A DNA stretch of 25,546 nt from CAVIQK01 sp964613035 (GTDB lineage Bacteria; Bacillota; Clostridia; Christensenellales; DTU072). This document shows, piece by piece, positions 1 to 7,682 of the stretch. Position 1 is the first letter of the stretch; every line of letters starts with the position of its first letter. Location of the stretch: the NCBI GenBank assembly GCA_964613035.1, contig CAZTFQ010000021.1, forward strand, positions 1 through 25,546. The letters run 5' to 3'. The position numbers and the translations under genes are program-made. The notes beneath the pieces were generated by a model that saw only the letters and a list, made by a program, of their open reading frames with translations, ran no database searches and was not told where the DNA came from.

Positions 1-6
1 ACGGCT

Positions 7-62
7 GTTATTTGCGTTTAGCAAATAACAAAAGCGACAGCGACGCAAAAATTTATTTTTGC
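7..62 (-). terminator. Two small hairpins after the last gene of the minus-strand cluster
   Basis: Two perfect inverted repeats follow the GH43 stop codon. At 45-62 the arms GCAAAAA and TTTTTGC flank a 4-base loop. At 7-29 the arms GTTATTTGC and GCAAATAAC flank a 5-base loop. The first stem ends in a run of five T on the minus strand, and a run of four T lies between the stems, but neither hairpin is followed by a clean T tract. They could end the operon transcript or protect its 3' end; the termination role is an inference from position. Confidence 0.4.
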
Positions 63-75
63 AAGCCGTGTAATG

Positions 76-1020
76 TTATTTATATAATATTTCAAGAATT
101 CCGTCGACAAAACGCGCTTCGCAATAGCACATACGTCTGTCTTCGCCGGGTTTGTTATAATCCGTGTGGCTATGAAAGACGCAAATCAATTTACCGTTAT
201 CATAGAAAAAGGAGTTGTGTCCCGGTCCCGAGAGTTCTTCGGGAATATACGCTAAAATCGGATTGCCTTCGTATTTTTTGAAAGGACCTAGCGGATTTTC
301 CGCCACCGAATAACAAACTGAATAATAGATAGAACAATAGTAATTTGTGGAGTAGGTCATATAATACTTGCCGTCGTGTTTCAAAACCGTAGGACCTTCG
401 TTCCAAATCCACCCTTCTTCCCCTTTTTCCTTGCGCCACTCGGAAAGATTGCCTATGCAGTAATCGGGCAAAGACATATGCTCCCAGGCAACGTCGGGAG
501 TGGAAACCAGTTTGGGCTCGGACGTGAGTCGTGTAAGAGATTCGTCCAATTTCGCAACGAATAATTGGCTCGTATGTACTCCGTCGACAATGTTAGTCGA
601 ACAATCTTTACCGAAATACAAATAGCCTTGCCCGTCATCGTCAACAAAGCACGTCGCGTCGATAGTAGCCAAATCCAAAGTGAACATAGGTTGCCCCGGT
701 TGCACGTCAAGAAACGGTCCTTCGGGACTGTCGCTTATAGCGACCCCCGTACGCAAAAGACCGATTTTGTCCCTTGCCGTAAAGTGCATAACAAACTTAC
801 CGTCCTTGCGCTTAATTACTTCGGGCGCCCAAAAATCGCATTTCCCGAAACCTTGACTGCCGTCGTAACAAATCCCTGCTTTTTCAAGATTCGACAAATC
901 GGTACCTTTCCAAACTAAAAAGCCGTTAACGAAGGATGTGGCGTACATATAGTACGTATCGCCTTCTTTCAAGACGAAAGGATCGCCGATATTCGTGATA
1001 TTTGTTTTTACATAACTCAT
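76..1020 (-). CDS. Cytoplasmic GH43-family glycoside hydrolase (arabinofuranosidase/xylosidase type)
   Basis: A 314-residue protein with the five-bladed propeller signature of glycoside hydrolase family 43. The three expected acidic residues are visible: Asp13 in GDPFV (base), Asp121 in IDATCF (pKa modulator) and Glu208 in NEGP (acid). His268 in GPGHNS is also typical of the family. There is no signal peptide, so it probably removes L-arabinofuranosyl or D-xylosyl units from imported oligosaccharides in the cytoplasm. Single-domain GH43 enzymes of about 300 residues are common. The ATG start has GAGGT about 7 bases upstream. It is the last gene of the cluster, 38 bases after the membrane protein gene. 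The exact substrate cannot be told from the sequence; GH43 also contains arabinanases and galactosidases. Confidence 0.9.
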   Translation of the reverse strand: MSYVKTNITNIGDPFVLKEGDTYYMYATSFVNGFLVWKGTDLSNLEKAGICYDGSQGFGKCDFWAPEVIKRKDGKFVMHFTARDKIGLLRTGVAISDSPEGPFLDVQPGQPMFTLDLATIDATCFVDDDGQGYLYFGKDCSTNIVDGVHTSQLFVAKLDESLTRLTSEPKLVSTPDVAWEHMSLPDYCIGNLSEWRKEKGEEGWIWNEGPTVLKHDGKYYMTYSTNYYCSIYYSVCYSVAENPLGPFKKYEGNPILAYIPEELSGPGHNSFFYDNGKLICVFHSHTDYNKPGEDRRMCYCEARFVDGILEILYK

Positions 1021-1058
1021 AGTTTTACCTCAATAAATTACTCTTATTCGTTTTACTT

Positions 1059-2303
1059 TTATTCTCCGCTCTCTATATTTTTTAGTTTTCTGGTGGCTTC
1101 AATTATTATAAACAAAATACTGCGTACCGCAAAAACAACTAAAAAACCGATTATTGCAACAGCATAGGTTGCATCTTGCGACAAAAACAAACTTGCTATC
1201 AACGTGGCGATTGCCGTAATGGCACCGCTAATCGCAATAAACGAACCGATCAGTTGTAACGATACTAGAAAAAAATAGCCTATCGCGGATTTTCGTATTC
1301 TGCAAACGATAAATAACGCCAACGCTAGTACCAACCACAATAGCAATGACCAAGGGAACGTAGTCGCAAGGTTAATTCCGTAAAGCAGCGCGTACAGTCC
1401 GACGCTAGAGTCGTTGCATTTTTGCACAAAATCCTCGGCGACTTCCGGCGCATTTTCATGCGTAGCGTTAATTGTTCCGCTCAATTTCGAGTAATATCCC
1501 GCAAACGAGTATTCGGTTTTGCCGACAAAAGCCATTTGGCAACTGTTTCTGTACAAACCCATATATTTGTCGCAATTTGATATCAAATTGTCGTAATAGC
1601 CCCTGATCGTAGGGACGTTGCTGTCTTGTTCGGAAACGTTACACTCCGAATAATAATTGACGACGTACAGTTTATAAAGTTCCGCCCCATAAGTCTCCGA
1701 ATCGGGGTCTAGTCCGCGATAGGCGTCTGCGACGTCCGCATCGTATCGAATATTGCTTTTGTCGGACAACGTCTCCAAAAACGCCTTATAAATCGCTTGA
1801 TTTTCCGCAAGGGTAACGTCTATCTCATTGCCGGAATATTGGACGGACAAAGTGTACTTTTCTCTCAAAGCGGAAGGCAAATCAAGGTAATCCTCGTAAG
1901 TCGCAACCGCGCCTGCTTCCGACCTGGCGACTACGCGAAAATCATCGTAGACGTCCGCCGTATCTCTAAAATCAACAATCAATTGATAGCCGTTGACGAC
2001 GTACTTTTGTTGAAAATCGTTGTCAAAGGTATTAATGCGCACGTCACCCGTCGCCACTCCGTCTCGTATAGAGAAGACAAACTCATCGTCGGCGAAAGCA
2101 TTGGCTGTGAATTGGCGAAATTGCTCCGCTTGGCTATAAGCAACTCGGAAGGACAAAAAACGTCCTCCCCAGAGCGCCAAAAACACTAATAATAAAGCTA
2201 GAACCCATCCAAAAATCGAATTGCTTACCGAATGTTTTTTTGCAGTCCTCGCAATCTTGTTATTAAAAAAGCTACCCCAAAAATATTTAAGCCAATCGCC
2301 CAT
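1059..2303 (-). CDS. Membrane protein of unknown function with a large extracytoplasmic domain
   Basis: A 414-residue protein that I do not recognise. A short basic N-terminus (about residues 15-24) precedes one membrane segment at about 30-50. A hydrophilic stretch of about 260 residues, rich in Asp, Tyr and Asn, follows and is probably outside the cell. Three or four closely spaced membrane segments fill about 314-403, and the end is charged. This layout loosely resembles DUF1189/YvdJ-type proteins found beside sugar transporters, but I see no motif that proves membership. AAGGAG lies about 6 bases before the ATG. It sits between the CBM9-like lipoprotein and the terminal GH43 gene, so a role in uptake, sensing or envelope assembly of the system is plausible. 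It could also be expressed from its own internal promoter. Confidence 0.75.
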   Translation of the reverse strand: MGDWLKYFWGSFFNNKIARTAKKHSVSNSIFGWVLALLLVFLALWGGRFLSFRVAYSQAEQFRQFTANAFADDEFVFSIRDGVATGDVRINTFDNDFQQKYVVNGYQLIVDFRDTADVYDDFRVVARSEAGAVATYEDYLDLPSALREKYTLSVQYSGNEIDVTLAENQAIYKAFLETLSDKSNIRYDADVADAYRGLDPDSETYGAELYKLYVVNYYSECNVSEQDSNVPTIRGYYDNLISNCDKYMGLYRNSCQMAFVGKTEYSFAGYYSKLSGTINATHENAPEVAEDFVQKCNDSSVGLYALLYGINLATTFPWSLLLWLVLALALFIVCRIRKSAIGYFFLVSLQLIGSFIAISGAITAIATLIASLFLSQDATYAVAIIGFLVVFAVRSILFIIIEATRKLKNIESGE

Positions 2304-2336
2304 CGCTACTCCTTGTCCTATCGTGCGGATAAATCG

Positions 2337-2345
2337 ATTATATCA
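2337..2345 (-). promoter_or_regulatory. Possible internal promoter (extended -10)
   Basis: In the 63-base gap between the CBM9-like lipoprotein gene and the membrane protein gene, the minus strand reads TGATATAAT, a full extended -10 (TGnTATAAT). No good -35 is visible 17 bases upstream, which is tolerated for extended -10 promoters. It may give extra transcription of the last two genes of the cluster. Confidence 0.35.
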
Positions 2346-2366
2346 CACAATAGGAAAACGTACCAC

Positions 2367-4364
2367 TTAAGAATACATTTTTTGGTCGATGCCCCACTTG
2401 GATATTTTGTAAGAGACGCAATCGTCCGTATACAAAACTCTGTCGTCGCGCGTGACGGTGTTGGCGGTCGGGTATCCCGTCCTGTCGCCGGGGGTGTAAC
2501 TGTAGAACTTGACGTATGCATACGGTCCGTCCGCACTGTCGACGTTGTTGGCAAAACCAATAAACATCTTGTAGGTGATAGCATATCTGTAGCCGCCGTA
2601 ATCTTTGCCCATATCGACAATATCTACGGATATCTTCAAGTCTGTAATGCCGTTGGTGTTGTTGACGTAGTAATCGCCGTTGCAGAAAATCGCAAAGTAC
2701 GTCCCGCCCCATCCGTATCCGACGTCGCCTTGCCACAATTCGAACTCGACGTGAGTGACCTTAGTCCACTTGGAGTCGGCGTCTCCGCGTAACTCGAAGC
2801 TATCGACGAACTGCGTCATCTCGACAGACAAACCGTTAGCCAGGGCAACGGCTTTGACGGTGTATCTATCGGGGACTTCCGTTTCTATATTATTGGTAGC
2901 GACTATATCGGCTATATCGTCGCCGAAGTGTCTCGAGCCGTCCGGCATGTCCACCAACAAGTAGTACTCGGACGGATTGCCGGGATAATGCCCGTCCGTC
3001 CAGAGCCAGCTTTGCCCCTCTTGCTCGCCCGAGTCGCTATGTCTGTCCAAAACGTAGGATACTTCGTTGGGGGATTCCACCGCCCACGCAAAAGTCAGGT
3101 AATCGGGTCTACCCGTCAGCCCCAACGTCTCATACGGGATTGCTATTTCGTAGACGTAAGAATATTTGTAACCATAACCTTCTTCGGGGATTTGACTGAC
3201 ATTCACTTCGGAAAACGCCGCCCGACGATACGGGACGTAGTCGTAGTAGCCGACAATGCAGATATCCGTCTCGATACCGCCGTCTACGTCGACGGCAACA
3301 CGGTGGATTCCTTCACGATAAACGTTGTCGATATAGGATGCGGTTGAGTCGAACAACAGCTCGATACCGTCGTTGTTCCAGATATTATCGTTGCCGTTGA
3401 TGTAGACCTTGTCTAAGACGTTTGCCAACACATACACCGCGTCGTCGCCGAGGACGACTTTGATCGTCGCTCTGACTATAGGATCGGTGTTGTCTTGTTG
3501 CACTTCGCTAATAGTGTACTCCGTTGCGTCGGCGTAGTACTCGTCCTGCCAATCGGCGATAAGTCTCTTAATCGGTTGGGTAGAATACCCCACTTCGGCG
3601 AAGCCGCTGTCATCGACTCTAGCGTAACTTGTCGGAAGAGTGTGGCTCATGCCTTTGACCGAAAACCACGTGCGCGAGGTGTCTTCGCGGTTATGGACGT
3701 TGTTGAATGCCGGCAACACGCCTACCTCGTCGGGCTTCTCAGTGAGACCGAACTCCGTCCAGGGGACGTAGATCTCCACGGTATAACCGCGGGCGCCGTT
3801 TTGAGTATTGAGCGTACCGTCGATTGTCCCTGCAACTTCTGCTTGGAAATAGCCTAAGACCCAAGGATATTGACTTTCGTCAAACTCCAACGTACGACCG
3901 TACCACGTTTGGTACTGTCCGAGACAATTGGCCCTTACGTGCAAACAGTCGCTGCGGACTTTGTTTCGATTCAATGCTTGCGCGGTAAGGCTGTAAGAAG
4001 GATTTGGGTCGATGTACACCTCAACGGTGTCATTTTCGTAAAATTCCTTTTCGCTAGAAACATAGACGCCGGTATCGTCTACTTCCATGAAGACGAATAT
4101 ACCCTGATTGCCCAGGTACGCGTAAGTCGTAACGGTTGTACCGGTGTCGGTCTCGGTGAAGGACAACGGATTACGATACTGCGTCTCGTTGCGTACTCCG
4201 TCCACAACCATATCGTCGTCTTTTTGCAATACGGACGGAATCTGCGTAAGACTGCCTGTCGCCGCCGTAAAAATTTCACTACCGCCGCCGTCGCACCCTG
4301 CCATAGCACACAGCAATACCGATACGACAGCCAAAAATACAATCGTCATTAACGTTCTTTTCAT
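2367..4364 (-). CDS. Surface lipoprotein with tandem CBM9-like (DOMON-fold) carbohydrate-binding domains
   Basis: A 665-residue lipoprotein: hydrophobic signal, then AMAGC, giving a lipidated Cys24. Two repeats typical of family 9-like carbohydrate-binding domains follow. Each has an N-D-x-(V/I)-E strand motif, ENDTVEVYIDPN around Asp112 and NNDGIELLFDS around Asp332, so the period is about 220 residues. The C-terminal 175 residues look like a third, worn copy: they keep the beta-rich pattern but lack this motif. No catalytic domain is evident. The protein probably holds glycan chains at the cell surface for the neighbouring GH43 lipoprotein and sugar-binding protein. The gene starts 15 bases after the GH43 lipoprotein gene, with AGGGGAG upstream of the ATG. 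The binding target is not predictable from the sequence. Confidence 0.82.
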   Translation of the reverse strand: MKRTLMTIVFLAVVSVLLCAMAGCDGGGSEIFTAATGSLTQIPSVLQKDDDMVVDGVRNETQYRNPLSFTETDTGTTVTTYAYLGNQGIFVFMEVDDTGVYVSSEKEFYENDTVEVYIDPNPSYSLTAQALNRNKVRSDCLHVRANCLGQYQTWYGRTLEFDESQYPWVLGYFQAEVAGTIDGTLNTQNGARGYTVEIYVPWTEFGLTEKPDEVGVLPAFNNVHNREDTSRTWFSVKGMSHTLPTSYARVDDSGFAEVGYSTQPIKRLIADWQDEYYADATEYTISEVQQDNTDPIVRATIKVVLGDDAVYVLANVLDKVYINGNDNIWNNDGIELLFDSTASYIDNVYREGIHRVAVDVDGGIETDICIVGYYDYVPYRRAAFSEVNVSQIPEEGYGYKYSYVYEIAIPYETLGLTGRPDYLTFAWAVESPNEVSYVLDRHSDSGEQEGQSWLWTDGHYPGNPSEYYLLVDMPDGSRHFGDDIADIVATNNIETEVPDRYTVKAVALANGLSVEMTQFVDSFELRGDADSKWTKVTHVEFELWQGDVGYGWGGTYFAIFCNGDYYVNNTNGITDLKISVDIVDMGKDYGGYRYAITYKMFIGFANNVDSADGPYAYVKFYSYTPGDRTGYPTANTVTRDDRVLYTDDCVSYKISKWGIDQKMYS

Positions 4365-4379
4365 AATCGTACTCCCCTG

Positions 4380-5906
4380 TTATTTACCGACGATGACAAT
4401 TTCGCTCAAAGCAACGCCTTTGGGTACCGTTATCTCAATACTGTCAACCGCGATTCGAGCGAATTGCGCTATTGCGCAACTGCCCGGCTGCTTATGCTCA
4501 AACTCATATTCGTCTACATAGCGATACGTTTCATTGAAATTAAGTTTGATTTTCGCGTTACCGATTTTCACGTCTGCGGACGTTGCGCTTGCCTCGTACA
4601 AGCAACTGTCGTAGATCATCACCGCAACAATATCGTACTCTCGGTCGAAGGTGAAGGTAATCTTAGTTTTGCCGGACGCAGAATACTCGTACTTTTCCGC
4701 CGTTGCCGATTTATAATTGACAATACCGTCCGTCAACAGGCTGACGTCTCTGCCGTCTGACGATGTAACCGTAGCAAGCGAAGCGACGTTGCCGTACTCG
4801 TCGCTACCCGAAGGCAGAAGTTGCGGAGTAACGGACGGTCCGCTGACGACGGGAACGCCTTGGTCGTCAAAGGAAATTCTGTCAAAACATATCTTCCTCT
4901 CGGATCCGCCGCTGTTGACGTCGATATGCGAGTGATATGCAACAAAAAGCTCCGTACCGTCAACCGAAGGGAATATCGAATTGTGCCCCGTACCCGAGAC
5001 AAAAGACCAGTCGGGATGCGCCTCCAAAATCGGGTTGTCGGCGACCTTCTCGAATCCGGACGTCGGATTGTCGCTGATTGCGACGCCTACCGCATAAGCG
5101 CTGTTTTGATAGTAATTGGCGGAATAAAACAAATAGTATTTGCCGTTGTTTTTGATGACGTACGGAGCCTCGTTCCATCTGTTGGAGGAATCGGGGTTTT
5201 CCCAATCTTGAGACGGCGTTATCAGAGCGTCTTCCACAACGTACTCGATCTCCACCATATTCTTCATCTTAGCCACGAAGATCGAAGACGTCTTGGACAC
5301 TTGGTCCCTAGAGACGTACAAATATATGTCACCGTTGTCGTCGATAAAGAGACTCGGATCGATACACGGGAATCCGAAATCGATAGGCATTGTCAGGCGA
5401 GAATAAGTTACGCCGTCAATCGTCCCTTCTATCTCCTTGAAAGGTCCTTCGGGGCTAGTACCGGTGGCAACCCCTATACCCATATCGCCGGTTACGGAAT
5501 TTTTTGCAGAATAGTACATATAGAATATACCGTCTTTCTCGACGACTTCCGGCGCCCACAAAGACGTTACGCCCCAAGAATCCCGTGCCGGTACGAATAC
5601 CGCGCCAAGCTCCGTCCAATCGGAAAGGTTGTCGGACTTCCATCCTTGCAAGTAGCCCGTATTACCGTCGTATGCGGCGTTGGTCGCGTATAAATAATAG
5701 GTATCTCCGACGGTAATTACACAAGGATCCGCCGCCTCGGTAACAATGCCGTCGTTTTGATAAAAGAGGCTCTTGTCATATCCGTCGACGGACGTGTAGT
5801 CGTTGTAATCGATGCCGCCGTAACATCCTGCCATACATACCGTAAAACAAATCAACAAAATCGCTACGGACAATCCTATAAGTTTGATTTTTATGTTTTT
5901 CTTCAT
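4380..5906 (-). CDS. Extracellular GH43-family lipoprotein with C-terminal discoidin-like domain
   Basis: A 508-residue lipoprotein. The signal ends in CMAGC (lipidated Cys28). Residues about 50-355 form a GH43 propeller with Asp60 (AADP), Asp183 (CIDPS) and Glu226 (WNEAP) at the catalytic positions, and His288 in GTGHNS. About residues 370-508 look like a beta-sandwich of the F5/8 type C (discoidin, CBM32-like) kind, with a LTDG start and a paired-strand pattern; this is less certain. It should release arabinose or xylose side groups, or cut arabinan, outside the cell next to the importer. The stop of the upstream permease is only 3 bases before its ATG, and AAGGAG lies inside the end of that gene, which indicates translational coupling. 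It is a paralogue of the cytoplasmic GH43 at 76-1020 but placed outside the membrane. Confidence 0.9.
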   Translation of the reverse strand: MKKNIKIKLIGLSVAILLICFTVCMAGCYGGIDYNDYTSVDGYDKSLFYQNDGIVTEAADPCVITVGDTYYLYATNAAYDGNTGYLQGWKSDNLSDWTELGAVFVPARDSWGVTSLWAPEVVEKDGIFYMYYSAKNSVTGDMGIGVATGTSPEGPFKEIEGTIDGVTYSRLTMPIDFGFPCIDPSLFIDDNGDIYLYVSRDQVSKTSSIFVAKMKNMVEIEYVVEDALITPSQDWENPDSSNRWNEAPYVIKNNGKYYLFYSANYYQNSAYAVGVAISDNPTSGFEKVADNPILEAHPDWSFVSGTGHNSIFPSVDGTELFVAYHSHIDVNSGGSERKICFDRISFDDQGVPVVSGPSVTPQLLPSGSDEYGNVASLATVTSSDGRDVSLLTDGIVNYKSATAEKYEYSASGKTKITFTFDREYDIVAVMIYDSCLYEASATSADVKIGNAKIKLNFNETYRYVDEYEFEHKQPGSCAIAQFARIAVDSIEITVPKGVALSEIVIVGK

Positions 5907-5909
5907 ATA

Positions 5910-6755
5910 TCACTCCTTCATACCGGTCATTACGATACCTTCGATGAATTGCTTTTGCGCGGCGAAGTACAGTATCAACATAGGCAACATAATGATGATA
6001 CTTGCCGCCATGATATTGGGCCAATAGCTCTCTGCGCTACCCGTCATCAAGTGAAGCTCGAGTTGCAGCGTGTACAATTCTCTGGAGTTGAGATACAGCA
6101 TAGGACCGAAATAGTCGTTGTAACCCGCGATGACCCACAAAATCATCTGTGCAACCAGAGCCGGACGAGAGAGCGGCAACATAATACGCGTGAATACGCC
6201 GAACTTGGACAAGCCGTCCAACTCGGCGGCTTCGATAAGCGAGTCCGGAATAGTCGTGAAATATTGTCGTAGATAGAATACGCACGACGCCGTACCGAAT
6301 GCCGTCGGCACCATAAGCGGCAAGAAGGTATCCACCCACCCTATCGTATCGTAGATAATATAAGCCGGGGTCATCGTGATAACGCCGGGCAACATCATGC
6401 TACCCATCAAAATAGCGAACATACCTTTACTAAACTTAAAACGGATTTTAGCGAAAGAATACGCCGCAAGCGCGGAATTAAACACACCGATCACCGCTAT
6501 GGGGAGCGTAATTATAAGGGTGTTTTTGAGACCGTTCCAAAGATTGGCATTTTCTAAAATAGTTTTGTATGCGTCGAGACTGACGTATCCCGTATAAAAC
6601 TTGAACGGAATCTTAACCGAGTCGGCATAAGTCTTGAAAGACGTGCTGATTACTATCGAAAACGGCAACAAAACCGCCAGACAAGCCAACACCAAAAAGA
6701 AATAAGTGAAGAAGTTGTCCAATCTCAGAGACGCTTTCCGTTTAAGTTTAATCAT
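5910..6755 (-). CDS. Carbohydrate ABC transporter permease, MalG-like (CUT1)
   Basis: A 281-residue inner-membrane permease with six hydrophobic segments and the EAA loop near residue 175 (EAAELDGLSKFGVF...LPLSRPA), the contact site for the ATPase. It pairs with the MalF-like permease at 6748-7641 to form the membrane channel for oligosaccharide import. A longer frame opens with TTG at 6782, but the ATG at 6755 gives the usual short basic N-terminus (MIKLKRK) and overlaps the upstream stop by 8 bases, as expected for coupled permease genes; I therefore use the ATG. The ribosome site (GTGGGTG) is weak, consistent with translational coupling. No ATPase gene is present in the window. Confidence 0.93.
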   Translation of the reverse strand: MIKLKRKASLRLDNFFTYFFLVLACLAVLLPFSIVISTSFKTYADSVKIPFKFYTGYVSLDAYKTILENANLWNGLKNTLIITLPIAVIGVFNSALAAYSFAKIRFKFSKGMFAILMGSMMLPGVITMTPAYIIYDTIGWVDTFLPLMVPTAFGTASCVFYLRQYFTTIPDSLIEAAELDGLSKFGVFTRIMLPLSRPALVAQMILWVIAGYNDYFGPMLYLNSRELYTLQLELHLMTGSAESYWPNIMAASIIIMLPMLILYFAAQKQFIEGIVMTGMKE

Positions 6756-7641
6756 AATGCACCCACTTTTTGCTAAAAGCAAAGTTGATTACGGTAAACA
6801 CCATCACTATCAGTCCGACGATCCACCCGAGCGCAGACGCGTATCCCATTCCGTTGGAGAAATCCTCGAAAGCCATAAAGTACACGTAGAAGGTCATTGA
6901 GTTCCACGGCTGAGTCGGCGTCATTACTTGGAAGTTGGCAAGCGTCTGTAACGCTCCGATGAAGCCCATTATTACAAGGAAAAACGTGGTGGACGAAATC
7001 AACGGGAACGTTATCTTAAAAAATGTCGTCAATTTGCCCGCGCCGTCGATTTGCGCTGCCTCGTAATAAGACTTGTTGACGGACCCCAGAGCCGCCGTAA
7101 ACAATATTACGTTGTAACCAAGACTGCTCCAGACGGACATTGCGATCATACAGGGCATAATCGTGTCGGAGTTGTTGAGCCAGTCTACGCGAGCCAGCCC
7201 GAAGACGTCCATAATATCGTTCAGAACGCCATAGTTGTAGTCAAACATCCACTTCCACATCGTAGAAGTCGCAACCACCGAGCAGACGTACGGTATGAAG
7301 ATAATTATACGAAAAACTTTCGCAAAACGGATTTTTTTGTTCATCAACACCGCAAGGAACAACGAGATTGCCAAGCCGATGACCACGGATCCTATTGCAT
7401 AAACGAAGGTATTCCCTATTGCTTCAAAAAACCTCGAGTCCTCGGTAAAAATCTTGATATAGTTCTGTAGTCCGGTGAGCTTAATTTCAAACATATTGAA
7501 TGATGACAGCTCTCCGAACGAAAGGAATAAGGACAAGACCATCGGAAGACAACCGAAGAGGAAGAAACCCACGACAGGAAGAGCCGCGAACAGCGTCCCG
7601 ACTACGTTATTCCTTTGAGTTCTACTTAGAATCTTTTTCAT
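6748..7641 (-). CDS. Carbohydrate ABC transporter permease, MalF/UgpA-like (CUT1)
   Basis: A 297-residue integral membrane protein with six predicted membrane segments and the EAA loop at about residue 194 (EAAQIDGAGKLTTFFKITFP). It lacks the long periplasmic loop of Gram-negative MalF, which is usual in Gram-positive CUT1 systems. It should form the translocation pore with the MalG-like protein encoded by the next, overlapping gene, and receive sugar from the binding lipoprotein at 7683-9281. GAGGAA lies about 7 bases before its ATG. The gap to the binding-protein gene is 41 bases. Confidence 0.93.
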   Translation of the reverse strand: MKKILSRTQRNNVVGTLFAALPVVGFFLFGCLPMVLSLFLSFGELSSFNMFEIKLTGLQNYIKIFTEDSRFFEAIGNTFVYAIGSVVIGLAISLFLAVLMNKKIRFAKVFRIIIFIPYVCSVVATSTMWKWMFDYNYGVLNDIMDVFGLARVDWLNNSDTIMPCMIAMSVWSSLGYNVILFTAALGSVNKSYYEAAQIDGAGKLTTFFKITFPLISSTTFFLVIMGFIGALQTLANFQVMTPTQPWNSMTFYVYFMAFEDFSNGMGYASALGWIVGLIVMVFTVINFAFSKKWVHYD

Positions 7642-7682
7642 AATCGTTCCTCAAAAATCGTTTTCGGATTGATATGATATCC

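Noticed and set aside
4821..5693. 290-codon open frame on the plus strand, opposite the GH43 lipoprotein gene
   Set aside because: It is antisense to a gene with all catalytic residues in place; the translation is Arg/Val-rich without domain features.
6756..6782. TTG start for the MalG-like permease giving nine extra residues
   Set aside because: The extra residues derive from the coding end of the upstream permease in another frame, and the ATG at 6755 gives the usual N-terminus.
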